From the NCBI GenBank assembly GCA_035274845.1, contig DATENU010000015.1:248001-312000 (forward strand): DNA of 64,000 nt, written 5' to 3'. The stretch is from Chthoniobacterales bacterium (GTDB taxonomy: Bacteria; Verrucomicrobiota; Verrucomicrobiia; Chthoniobacterales; UBA10450). The notes under the pieces were generated by a model, which saw only the letters and a program-made list of their open reading frames with translations, searched no databases and was not told where the DNA came from. Below, one piece after another: positions 8,603 to 16,555 of this stretch. Position 1 is the stretch's first letter; every line of letters begins with the position of its first letter. The position numbers and the translations under genes are program-made.

Positions 8603-9811
8603 GTGACGGTTTTTCTGGGCTGCGGGTTTGCGGCAAAATATCCCGAAGGCGGCGGCAATTTTTCGGTGCCGCTGCAATGGATGCTGGGACTGCGGCGCCT
8701 CGGCCTGGAGGCCGTCTGGCTGGAGGTTCTGCCAGCGACCGCCGACCCGCGCGAGGATGCGTCGCGTATTCGCATTTTCCAACGGCGGCTGCACGCCCAC
8801 GGATTGGGCGATTCGTATTGCCTACTCCACCAGACCCGTCCGGCTGACGCGCACGATCTCGGCGGGATGCAGTGCATTGGGCTGTCGCGGCAGGAACTGT
8901 CCCGGCGTCTGGCTGCACCCAATGTTCTTCTCAATCTCAGCTACTCGCTGCACCCTCCATTTCTGCTTCAATTCGAGCGGCGCATCTTTTGCGATCTCGA
9001 TCCCAGCGAAATCTTCTACTGGATGACCAGGATGGAGATGGGCCAATCGTTCCACCACGAATTCTGGACGATCGGGCTGAATGCCGGTGCGCCCGGCAGC
9101 CGTTTACCTCGAACTGTAGCCGCTTCGCTGTTCAAACCGTCGGTTGCTGCAAACCAGACTCCCGCGTTGCGCACGGGGCGACGGCTACAGTGGAAGACAT
9201 TTTATCCTCTGGCCGATACGGAGTTGCTGCGCCCGCAGCCACGGCCCGCCGCGGCCAAATTCACGACCGTTGGCCAATGGTATTGGGGCGGGGGCGTAGA
9301 AGTGGATGGTGCGTTTCCCGACCTGTCCAAAAAGTTCGCTTTCGAGCCGTACCTCGATTTGCCCCGGAGCGTTCCATCCGCCCGATTTGAGCTTGCGATG
9401 AATCTAAAAGGCGATGACCCCGAAATCCAGCGGCTCCGCCAGCGTGGTTGGCGAGTCGTTTCGCCGCATCGCGTCACTCGCACACCGGCCGCGTATCGGC
9501 GCTACGTTGCGAGCGCCACGGCTGAATTCACCGCGATCAAGGGCGTGGACGTGACGTGGCGAACAGGTTGGCTCAGCGATCGTGCCGCCGCCTTCCTGGC
9601 GCTGGGACGGCCGGTCATTACGGAGGACACCGGGGCGGGTAAATATCTCCCGGCCGAGAGCGGCCTTTTCTTTGTTCGTGATCTCGAGACGGCCGCCGCC
9701 GCGGTTCGAGAAGTAATGGCCGATTGGCCCAGGCTTTCGAAACAGGCTCGCGCCTGTGCGGTGGAAACGTTCGATTCCGCCAAAAATCTTCGACAAATCC
9801 TTGGGGTTTAG
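8603..9811 (+). CDS. CgeB-like glycosyltransferase family protein, with a repeat-derived insert
   Basis: GTG start at 8603 and 402 residues. The N-terminal half (FLGCGFAAKYPEGGGNF, LQWMLGLRRLGLEAVWLEVL) looks like the acceptor domain of a GT-B fold. The C-terminal half has TGWLSDRAAAFLALGRPVI then EDTGAGKYLP, the usual nucleotide-sugar end. It is a clear paralogue of the protein at 17782-18957, which has TGWFSDRSGCYLAAGRPVI in the same place. Residues about 171-196, encoded by 9114-9190, have no counterpart in the paralogue and are bounded by CTGTAG/CTACAG, so they look like an in-frame REP-like insertion. Acceptor and sugar are unknown. Confidence 0.6.
   Translation: MTVFLGCGFAAKYPEGGGNFSVPLQWMLGLRRLGLEAVWLEVLPATADPREDASRIRIFQRRLHAHGLGDSYCLLHQTRPADAHDLGGMQCIGLSRQELSRRLAAPNVLLNLSYSLHPPFLLQFERRIFCDLDPSEIFYWMTRMEMGQSFHHEFWTIGLNAGAPGSRLPRTVAASLFKPSVAANQTPALRTGRRLQWKTFYPLADTELLRPQPRPAAAKFTTVGQWYWGGGVEVDGAFPDLSKKFAFEPYLDLPRSVPSARFELAMNLKGDDPEIQRLRQRGWRVVSPHRVTRTPAAYRRYVASATAEFTAIKGVDVTWRTGWLSDRAAAFLALGRPVITEDTGAGKYLPAESGLFFVRDLETAAAAVREVMADWPRLSKQARACAVETFDSAKNLRQILGV
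9114..9190. repeat. REP-like element embedded in glycosyltransferase coding sequence
   Basis: 77 bases bounded by CTGTAG and CTACAG. The left end CTGTAGCCGCTTCGCT matches, with one mismatch over 16 bases, the reverse complement of the right end of the intergenic element at 12263-12330. The element lies wholly within an open frame, and the paralogue at 17782 lacks the corresponding residues. Confidence 0.55.
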
Positions 9812-9875
9812 TCGAGAAAAAGAGGGTGCGATTACCCGTTGCAAAAAGATTTGAGGGTGTTACTCGTTCCCGGTT

Positions 9876-10160
9876 ATGGCAGACCTGCTGAAAGCAGACG
9901 AGGCGAAAGCCCGGCTGAAAAAGATCCCCGAGTGGGAGCTCGAGAAGAAGCATATCGAGCGTACTTTCGAGTTCGACGACTTTACCGAATCGATCGATTT
10001 TGTGAATGGAGTAGCGGAAGTCGCCGAGGATGAGGAGCACCATCCCGACATCGATATCCGTTACAATAAAGTGCGGCTGGTTCTCAGCACGCACAGCAAA
10101 GGCGGGTTGACCGAGCTCGATTTTGCCCTCGCGGAGCGAATCGATACGCTCTCCGAGTAG
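9876..10160 (+). CDS. phhB: Pterin-4a-carbinolamine dehydratase
   Basis: 94 residues, the normal family length. It dehydrates 4a-hydroxytetrahydropterin and recycles the pterin cofactor used by aromatic amino acid hydroxylases. The catalytic signature E-E-H-H-P-D is at residues 54-59, followed by STHSKGGLTELD and an LAERID end, as in the family. It lies 64 bases after the glycosyltransferase on the same strand and just before a small membrane ORF. No aromatic amino acid hydroxylase is present in the window, so the partner is unknown. In bacteria without such hydroxylases the protein is proposed to have other pterin-related roles. Confidence 0.9.
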   Translation: MADLLKADEAKARLKKIPEWELEKKHIERTFEFDDFTESIDFVNGVAEVAEDEEHHPDIDIRYNKVRLVLSTHSKGGLTELDFALAERIDTLSE

Positions 10161-10168
10161 CGGCTCCA

Positions 10169-10309
10169 ATGCCGCCGCCACAGCCTAGCCGGGCGCGCCA
10201 GATCGTGGCTTGGATTGCTGTTACCGTGATCGTCCTGGCAGTCTGGAAGTACGTCGATTACCGCAATCAGCCTCCGCCGGTGACGAAAACTGTGACGAGT
10301 GACAAGTGA
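10169..10309 (+). CDS. Small single-pass membrane protein, 46 aa
   Basis: ATG 10169, eight bases after the dehydratase stop, ending at TGA 10307-10309. The product has a basic N-terminus, one transmembrane helix (IVAWIAVTVIVLAVW) and a proline-rich tail. The last codons and the stop lie inside a tandem GTGACGA-type word array, and the stop is the first of several TGAs that falls in this frame. No family is recognised. Close spacing suggests co-transcription with the dehydratase. It could be spurious, but the clean membrane segment argues for a real gene. Confidence 0.5.
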   Translation: MPPPQPSRARQIVAWIAVTVIVLAVWKYVDYRNQPPPVTKTVTSDK

Positions 10310-10355
10310 CGGGTGATGTGATCGGAGAAGCTCTTCGACTCGTCACTCGTCACTG
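10290..10355. repeat. Inverted tandem-word hairpin 1 (period 7, GTGACGA)
   Basis: Left arm: about four copies of a degenerate GTGACGA word (10292-10318). Right arm: the reverse complement CACTCGT repeated at 10337-10355. The arms meet over a short loop. The element sits between two convergent genes and contains the stop codons of both, so it may act as a two-way terminator. Confidence 0.7.
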
Positions 10356-10772
10356 GCTTCGCCCCTCGTCGGCGTCGATGAACTGAAACATCGTCTCGAT
10401 ATCGGCGCGATCCGTCATGCCGCCTTCGCGTTTGCGGCGCTCGAGGATTTCGCTCGCTTTATCGCGCCAGCCAAACTTGCGCATGAATTCGTTCCACATC
10501 TCGATTTCGGGATCGTTGGGTCTCCGTCCCGCCGTGAAGGCCCACTCGAGCAAATCATCGTCACTTGCGCCCTGTTTGGTTCGTTCCGCCAGCTCGGCAT
10601 AATCGATGTGCAAAAATGCGCAGCATTTTGCATCAAACCCTTTGCCGAGATTCGGCTGATAGTCGGGCGGCAATTCGCCGCGGGCGTGAACCCGGATCTT
10701 GTCGATCATTCGGCCAAAGTAGACGAGGCCGCCCAGCGTGGCGGTGGGACTGCGGACGGGGAATTCTTTCAT
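10350..10772 (-). CDS. DUF5069 family protein
   Basis: 140 residues. The opening (SPTATLGGLVYFGRMIDKIR) and the internal D-P-E-I-E-x-W-N-E-F-M-R-K-F-G-W pattern match DUF5069, a small soluble family that is frequent in Verrucomicrobiota and has no known function. There is no signal peptide or membrane segment. The stop codon TGA lies in the right arm of the tandem-word hairpin at 10290-10355, shared with the convergent small membrane gene. It is divergent from the Dop/PafA homologue with 59 bases between starts, so the two may share a control region. Confidence 0.8.
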   Translation of the reverse strand: MKEFPVRSPTATLGGLVYFGRMIDKIRVHARGELPPDYQPNLGKGFDAKCCAFLHIDYAELAERTKQGASDDDLLEWAFTAGRRPNDPEIEMWNEFMRKFGWRDKASEILERRKREGGMTDRADIETMFQFIDADEGRSQ

Positions 10773-10831
10773 TCGCCAACGAATCTCTGATTGCCTTGCG
10801 CTTTTTCAAGGGCGCGACACCATTGAACTAA

Positions 10832-12268
10832 ATGGACCGCGTCGCCGGCATCGAGACGGAATATGGCTGCCTGGTCAGCGGGGAGGAAGGTCGCGCACAT
10901 ACCGACGCCTGGCCCGTGCGGGTGAAGAATTATCTGTTCCGCAAAGCGCAGGCCGGCGCCATCGACCTTCATTATCGCGATTATGAAGAGCCGCCGGGCA
11001 ATGGCGGGTTTCTCCTGAATGGCGGCCGGCTCTATCTCGATATGGGCCACATCGAGTACGCCTCTCCCGAATGCCTGCATCTGCGCGACGTCATTACCTA
11101 CGACCTCGCCGGCGACCATCTCCTGCAATCCGCTCTTGAGGCGTTGGACGCCGTCGAGCGGGTCTCGTTCATCAAGAACAATGTCGATCACAACACGGGC
11201 GCGACATTTGGCTGCCACGAGAACTATTTGATGAAGCGCGAAGCGCAGTTCACGCCACCCGTTCTCGGGACCCTGCTCGCGTTTCTGGCCACCCGTCAGA
11301 TTTTCACCGGTGCGGGGCGGGTGGGGCAGGCGAACCCGCTCGCGTTCGACTTCCAACTGCCCCAACCAGAGGTCCAGGTCGATTTCCAGCTGAGCCAGCG
11401 AGCGGATCACATCGTGAACGACATCTACCAGTGGGTGCAGTTCAATCGCGCCATCATCAATGCCCGGGACGAGCCGCTGGCCGATTATCGAAAATATCGG
11501 CGCCTCCATTTGCTCATCGGCGATTCGAACATGAGCCCATTCGCTACCGCGCTAAAAATCGGGACGACCGCATGCGTTCTTTCGCTCCTGGAAGAAGGTC
11601 GCCTCCCGAAGAACCTGATTCTGGCCGATGCCGTCCAAAGCACGCGCGATGTCTCTCGTGATGCGACCGGCGCGTGGCTGGTGCGGCTGGAAAGCGGCAA
11701 GACGATCGGTGCGCTCGACGTCCAGTGGCAGTTCCATGAACTGGCCCGCGCTCACCTTGGCGGCATCGATGAGGAAACCGACTGGCTCCTCGAGAGCTGG
11801 AGCTTCACGCTCGAAGCGCTCAGCAACAAACCGGAGTCACTGATCGGTGGCGTCGATTGGATCACCAAGAAGTGGTTGCTGGAAACTTTCATGAAATCCG
11901 AAGGCATCGGCTGGGACGATCCCTGGCTCCAGAGTCTCGATCTCGAGTATCACAATATCGATCCCCAGAAGGGGTTGTTCTTCGGAGTAAATCCGGCGAA
12001 ACGGATCGGCGAGTGGAACAACAGCGTCCGGCAGCCGAGCGCCAGCTTCCAACCGCCCGCGAACACCCGCGCGGCCGGTCGCGCCCAGGCCGTCGCCTGG
12101 TTTCAGAAAAACGAACAACCGTACGTGATCAACTGGGATTCCATCGCGTGCGACAACCGCGATTTTCTGGTGATGGGAAATCCGTTCGAAACGTATTGCG
12201 ACGAAGTCGCCCGCTTCCTCTCACAGCCGCGGGCATCCAAATCGCCGCGGAGCGAAGAGCCACTGTAG
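10832..12268 (+). CDS. Dop/PafA-family carboxylate-amine ligase or deamidase (Pup/UBact-type), orphan
   Basis: 478 residues. Family hallmarks are in order: G-I-E-T-E-Y-G at 6-12 (Mg-ATP ligands), N-G-G-R-L-Y-L-D with the likely catalytic Asp at 70, E-Y-A-S-P-E-C, KNNVDHNTGATFGCHENYL, LATRQIFTGAGRV, FQLSQRADHI, and NARDEPLADYRKYRRLH then GDSNMS. PafA joins the C-terminal Glu of Pup to protein lysines; Dop deamidates Pup and removes it. The sequence has features of both, so I do not choose. No small Pup or UBact ORF, ARC/Mpa ATPase or proteasome subunit lies nearby. The TAG stop falls in the CTGTAG end of a REP-like element. Confidence 0.85.
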   Translation: MDRVAGIETEYGCLVSGEEGRAHTDAWPVRVKNYLFRKAQAGAIDLHYRDYEEPPGNGGFLLNGGRLYLDMGHIEYASPECLHLRDVITYDLAGDHLLQSALEALDAVERVSFIKNNVDHNTGATFGCHENYLMKREAQFTPPVLGTLLAFLATRQIFTGAGRVGQANPLAFDFQLPQPEVQVDFQLSQRADHIVNDIYQWVQFNRAIINARDEPLADYRKYRRLHLLIGDSNMSPFATALKIGTTACVLSLLEEGRLPKNLILADAVQSTRDVSRDATGAWLVRLESGKTIGALDVQWQFHELARAHLGGIDEETDWLLESWSFTLEALSNKPESLIGGVDWITKKWLLETFMKSEGIGWDDPWLQSLDLEYHNIDPQKGLFFGVNPAKRIGEWNNSVRQPSASFQPPANTRAAGRAQAVAWFQKNEQPYVINWDSIACDNRDFLVMGNPFETYCDEVARFLSQPRASKSPRSEEPL

Positions 12269-12330
12269 GGAGGCGCTGTGTCGCCGTCTCGCACCGAGGC
12301 CGGCGCCTCGACTGAGCGAGGCGGCTACAG
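12263..12330. repeat. REP-like element CTGTAG...CTACAG
   Basis: 68 bases with perfect 6-bp inverted ends and nested GC-rich hairpins such as GAGGCCGGCGCCTC. It lies between convergent genes. Its left terminus contains the Dop/PafA stop codon. The same termini bound the element inside the glycosyltransferase at 9114-9190. Confidence 0.6.
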
Positions 12331-12335
12331 CTGAC

Positions 12336-13841
12336 TCACTCCAGCCGCTGCAACGAAGGCAGACCGTAATTCTGCTGCAGCGCCGCGGCTTCGGCCTCCA
12401 CCTGGGCGGCATCGAGCGCGATCTGTTTTGGGTCTTCCTCCGTCTCGATCGTGATGAAACCGTTCACCGGTTCTTTCACCGCCTCCGCCAAATCCTTGAG
12501 CGACTTCACTTCCTGGCCGTTCACTTTCCTCACGCTCAGGTAGGCGACTTCGTCGTAACCGATCGTCGTGTTCGCGGGAAGCACCTGCGTCAAAACCACT
12601 ACCCGCCGATTTCCTTCGGGATAGAGCTCCGATTGGAATCGGTCCTTGTAGACGAACCGCTGGGGCGCGTCCTTGATCCAGTTTGAGCCCCATTCACGCA
12701 GGTATTGACGGGACAACTCCTCAAAAATCAGCCCGCCCAGGACATAATAGAGGGGAGGCTTGTCCAGGTTGTAGGGAGGAATCACGTAGTCGCTCGCGTT
12801 CCGGTGCTCGAGAACGAACGGCAATTCCATCGGCTTGCCCGCGCGTTGAAGGTGAACCGTGAGCGTGTCACCAGCGTAGGCACGGGCCGTGATCAGATTC
12901 GTGAATTCAATCTTCCCGTAAAGAGGATCGACATAGTTTCCGTTTTGATCGATCTCGCTGTTCCCAATCGCGATCACAATGTCGCCCACCTGCAAGCCGG
13001 CTTTCGCTGCCGGCGAGTTCGGATCGACGCTCGTCACGTAAACCCCGGCGGGTTTCCCGGTTTGCTCGGCGAACTTCCGGAGTTGCGGATCGCGCGTCGG
13101 AAAGAACCCAAATCCGGCCGATGGAAATCCCTGGTAGGGGCTCTTCTCCGCGTCCTTGAGGAAATGCGCGATGATCGGCGCTGGAATCGCGTCCACGACC
13201 TGCGTTCGCTGGTCGAACCGCAGGAGCAGACCAGCGAGTTTGTTATTTTTGACCAGCGGCACCGTGTAGCTGTTGTCCCGATACTGCATCGAGATGCTGA
13301 TCCGATAAGTGAGGAACTGGCCCAGGTCAGCCGGGTAACGGGTCATCTGGATCGTCGTGACAAGTCCCTCGGTCACCACCAGGGCCCCGGTTGATTCCAA
13401 CTGCCAGGCGGCGAGCCGATCGCCGACGACGGTGTCGAGCGCCAGTTGGAGGGGGACGAGGCCCTCCAGGAATTTTTGGTCGGCCGGTTCCAGAAGCGCC
13501 AGGTTCGATTCGTAATCGATGACGACGACGTTGGCCGCGCTCTTGTCGCCCGATTCGGCGCGCTCCAGCTCAACGTAATTTTGGTTCGCCACCAGGTCCG
13601 CCGTCACCAGGACGCGACCTTGCGGAAGGACGGCACCGAGAGCGCGTTTCGTAAAGGGCGCCTTCTTCTGCCATGGCCGCACGTAATCGTACGGCTGCCC
13701 AGTGACGTTCACGCGGACGAGCGAAAGTTCCTTTGGTTTCACCACCGTTTCCGGACCGGGCTCTTTTTTGGGAGCGGCCAGCATCGCACTCGGAAGCAAG
13801 ACCGCGGCGCATAGAACGAGATAACGAGGAACGGCTCTCAT
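12336..13841 (-). CDS. Catalytically dead Deg/HtrA-like PDZ protein (pseudoprotease)
   Basis: 501 residues with signal peptide (LVLCAAVLLPSAMLAAP). It is laid out like the active protease upstream: trypsin-like region at about 35-235, PDZ at about 250-355 (GVYVTSVDPNSPAAKAGLQVGD), and a C-terminal second PDZ-like domain. All three catalytic positions are lost. The T-N-A-H site reads T-A-D-L, the D-L-A-L-L Asp is Asn (SNLALLE), and the G-N-S-G-G site is replaced around KNNKLAG. The gene overlaps the protease stop (TGATG), so the two are translationally coupled. It may be a structural or regulatory partner of the active protease in the periplasm. Confidence 0.75.
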   Translation of the reverse strand: MRAVPRYLVLCAAVLLPSAMLAAPKKEPGPETVVKPKELSLVRVNVTGQPYDYVRPWQKKAPFTKRALGAVLPQGRVLVTADLVANQNYVELERAESGDKSAANVVVIDYESNLALLEPADQKFLEGLVPLQLALDTVVGDRLAAWQLESTGALVVTEGLVTTIQMTRYPADLGQFLTYRISISMQYRDNSYTVPLVKNNKLAGLLLRFDQRTQVVDAIPAPIIAHFLKDAEKSPYQGFPSAGFGFFPTRDPQLRKFAEQTGKPAGVYVTSVDPNSPAAKAGLQVGDIVIAIGNSEIDQNGNYVDPLYGKIEFTNLITARAYAGDTLTVHLQRAGKPMELPFVLEHRNASDYVIPPYNLDKPPLYYVLGGLIFEELSRQYLREWGSNWIKDAPQRFVYKDRFQSELYPEGNRRVVVLTQVLPANTTIGYDEVAYLSVRKVNGQEVKSLKDLAEAVKEPVNGFITIETEEDPKQIALDAAQVEAEAAALQQNYGLPSLQRLE

Positions 13842-15421
13842 CAGCTTTTGGTTTGGTCGGCCGGCGTTGGTTTGCTCGGTTGCTCTTCGAGATTTTGTTC
13901 CGCGACGACGTTGTAGCGCGTCTTGATTCGCTCCCGCGCCGATTCCACTTCCTTCGGATCGAGCACCAGCGGCGGGCCGTCACCGATCATCCGGAGGACA
14001 AAGCGGTCCGCTTTCTCGGCGAATGCATCCGCCAAATCGTTCAGCTTCCGGATTTTTTTCCCGTTGATCTCGTCCACGATGCTGGCGCGGTAGGGAGCGA
14101 GATAGGTGTTGGTGGGATCCGGCAGGATATTGGTCAGGATGACTACTTCGGGGTGTTCCAGATAGATTTGTTCGAGAACAAAGTAATCGAAGTAATGCCG
14201 GATCCGGATATCGGTCGGTTGATACGCGTCCATCAAATCGAGGGTGAGCGGCTGAAATAAGAGCCCCCCGTAGACGACATAACGCGGCCGAACATCGTAA
14301 CCGTGCGCGAGATAAAGATAAGGCCAGACCGAGCCCAGCTCGATCGTCACGCTGAGCGGCGCTTTGTTTCGCCAGATATCGAGCTTCACCTTGTCCCCTT
14401 TAAACTTCCGTTCGACCACTTCCGGCATGTCGACCCGCGCCCCATCGAGCTCGACGGTGCCGTCACTCGCGATGGGATGATCGTCGATCGCGAGAAGGAC
14501 GTCCCCAGCCTGAAGCGAGTTTGCCGCGGGCCCGGCCGCTATCACCGTCCCGACGAGGACGCCGCGATCGTCGTCCTTCAATCCCAGGAAACGGCGCTGG
14601 GAAGGATTCTGCAGTTTTATGGGAGTGATCCCCAGGTCGACATAACGATCGTAATGTCCATCGCTAATGTCCTTGAGAAAACGCTGAATCACCGGCGTCG
14701 GAATCATGTAAGCGACGCCTTGGGCGACGTCGCCGCTGTAACCTTGGAACGCAACCCCCACAACTTTCGCGTCCTGCATGACCGGGCCGCCGCTGTTCCC
14801 GGGATTAATCTGCGCGCTGATCTGAATGGCGAGGTGTGAGTCGATTGACGAATGGGTGTAAAGCTGGAAGTCGATCCGCGAGACGATGCCTGTCGTCACG
14901 GACATGCGCTCGCCGCCGAGGGGATAACCGTAGGCGGAAACGGTGGATTCCAGTTCCGGAATTCCCCCGAAGGTAAGCGGCACCATGTTCTTGAAGAAAT
15001 CGGGCGACGAAACTTTCAGCAGCGCCAGATCGCAATCATGCGCCACGAACAGAACCGTGGCCGGATATTTATTCGGGTCGCCATCCCGCTCCACGGTAAG
15101 GTAGCGGCTGTTGCTGACGACGTGCGCGTTCGTCATGATGCGATTGCCCTCGATCACGAATCCCGCGCCGATGCCGCGCTGCACGCCGCCCGAATTCCAC
15201 GGGGCGCGGTAATCCGGTTCCACTTCCGTCGCCGTAATTCGGACCAGGCTTTTTTGAATCTTGCCGTTCGATTTGGCGGGCGGCGCCACGATGATGTTCG
15301 GCGCGGGGGCGACCGAGGGGGCCGACGTTTCCCCGGGAGCCGCCGGCGGGGTCTTCTGTTGCGCGCGCACTTCAATCGCGAACAACGACACAAGCGACAA
15401 CAAAATTAGGCTACGCCTCAT
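13841..15421 (-). CDS. Periplasmic Deg/HtrA-family serine protease with PDZ domains
   Basis: 526 residues from the chosen start at 15421, which gives a clean signal peptide (SLILLSLVSLFAIEVRAQ); a start at 15460 would add 13 residues before it. The trypsin-like domain has an intact triad: His100 in TNAHVV, Asp131 in CDLALLKV and Ser210 in NPGNSGGP. One PDZ follows at about 285-375 and a large C-terminal region at 380-510, a layout closer to plant-type Deg9 proteins than to DegP. It likely degrades or folds damaged envelope proteins. It is the first gene of a two-gene unit with its dead paralogue. A tandem-word hairpin lies just upstream. Confidence 0.85.
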   Translation of the reverse strand: MRRSLILLSLVSLFAIEVRAQQKTPPAAPGETSAPSVAPAPNIIVAPPAKSNGKIQKSLVRITATEVEPDYRAPWNSGGVQRGIGAGFVIEGNRIMTNAHVVSNSRYLTVERDGDPNKYPATVLFVAHDCDLALLKVSSPDFFKNMVPLTFGGIPELESTVSAYGYPLGGERMSVTTGIVSRIDFQLYTHSSIDSHLAIQISAQINPGNSGGPVMQDAKVVGVAFQGYSGDVAQGVAYMIPTPVIQRFLKDISDGHYDRYVDLGITPIKLQNPSQRRFLGLKDDDRGVLVGTVIAAGPAANSLQAGDVLLAIDDHPIASDGTVELDGARVDMPEVVERKFKGDKVKLDIWRNKAPLSVTIELGSVWPYLYLAHGYDVRPRYVVYGGLLFQPLTLDLMDAYQPTDIRIRHYFDYFVLEQIYLEHPEVVILTNILPDPTNTYLAPYRASIVDEINGKKIRKLNDLADAFAEKADRFVLRMIGDGPPLVLDPKEVESARERIKTRYNVVAEQNLEEQPSKPTPADQTKS

Positions 15422-15477
15422 CGGAAGTCCGAAAGATGAAACAGATGATTGCGAATGCAACCGACTTTCCCCCTCCT

Positions 15478-15563
15478 AATCGTGCTCGTGCTCCTGCTCG
15501 TGATCGAACCACGAACGATCAGAAACGATCGATTACGGTTACGAGCACGAGCAGGAGCACGAC
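15478..15563. repeat. Inverted tandem-word hairpin 2 (period 6, CGTGCT)
   Basis: Left arm at 15481-15506: CGTGCT, CGTGCT, CCTGCT, CGTGAT. Right arm at 15541-15563: the inverse, in ACGAGC units. The centre carries further inverted ACGATC words. It starts two bases after the cation-efflux stop on the minus strand and precedes the Deg gene. Confidence 0.7.
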
Positions 15564-15564
15564 G

Positions 15565-16479
15565 CTAAACCACATGCACCGGCGCCTGCCGGCAATCGCG
15601 CTCGCAATGGCCGCATTCGATCTGCGTCGTCGCGTGTCCGATTCCGAACCGATTGTTCAACGTGTCGCTGACCTCGTGGAGAAACGAATCGCTGCGGGGC
15701 GCCTCTTCCATCACGAGATGCACCGTGAGCGCGACTTCCGTGGTGCTCATCGCCCAGATATGGAGATCGTGCACCGCCGTCACCCCCGTGAGATTCGCCA
15801 GATAATTTTCCACCGCATGCGGATCGATCCCCTCCGGCACCGCATCCATCGAAAGATTGATCGATTCCCGCAGCAATCCCCATGTCCCCCAGACGATCAC
15901 CGCGCCGATCGCCAGACTCACCGCCGGGTCGAGCCATTGCCAGTTTGTCAGCTTGATCGCGAAGGCTGCCGCCACCACGCCCGCCGACACTGCCGCGTCG
16001 CCGACCATGTGCAAAAACGCTCCCTTCACATTCAGGTCGTGTTTCCGCCCGGCCATGAACAACAGAGCCGTTGCGGTATTGATCACGATTCCGATCCCGG
16101 CCACCAGCATCACCGTTCCACCGGCCACATCTTCGGGGTGAGCAAAGCGCCGGATGGCCTCGACCACGATGCCGCCCACCACCACCAATAAAATCACCGC
16201 ATTCACGAGCGCGGCGAGAATCGACGAGCGACGCCACCCATAGGTGCGGCGCGACGTCGGCGCGGCTTTCGTCAATTGGGTCGCCCCCCAGGCAAGGAGC
16301 AGACAAAAAACGTCGCTCAAGTTGTGCCCTGCGTCCGAGATCAAGGCGAGCGAATGCGCCGCAAGCCCATACCCAAACTCCACGATCACGAACCCCAGGT
16401 TCAAACTCACCCCAATCGCAAACGCCGCATTGTTATTAGGCGGCCCGTGCGAATGCCCGGAGTGATCGTGACTGTGCAC
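15565..16479 (-). CDS. Cation diffusion facilitator (CzcD/ZitB-like efflux protein)
   Basis: 304 residues, normal length. His-rich N-terminus (HSHDHSGHSHG) and six transmembrane helices to about residue 200. The metal site motifs of the family are present: S-D-A-G-H-N-L-S-D at about 48-56 in TM2 and H-M-V-G-D in TM5. A cytoplasmic domain at about 210-290 contains VHDLHIWAMS, as in zinc transporters, and a Cys/His tail (CGHCERDC). It should export Zn(II), Co(II) or Cd(II) from the cytoplasm in exchange for protons. It stands alone, with a hairpin just after its stop. Confidence 0.9.
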   Translation of the reverse strand: MHSHDHSGHSHGPPNNNAAFAIGVSLNLGFVIVEFGYGLAAHSLALISDAGHNLSDVFCLLLAWGATQLTKAAPTSRRTYGWRRSSILAALVNAVILLVVVGGIVVEAIRRFAHPEDVAGGTVMLVAGIGIVINTATALLFMAGRKHDLNVKGAFLHMVGDAAVSAGVVAAAFAIKLTNWQWLDPAVSLAIGAVIVWGTWGLLRESINLSMDAVPEGIDPHAVENYLANLTGVTAVHDLHIWAMSTTEVALTVHLVMEEAPRSDSFLHEVSDTLNNRFGIGHATTQIECGHCERDCRQAPVHVV

Positions 16480-16555
16480 TGTTCAAGCTATGAGCGGAGA
16501 CGTGATCAGCAAGGCTGCTCTTAGCGGCTACCGTCCACGCGTCGGCATCCAGGCA

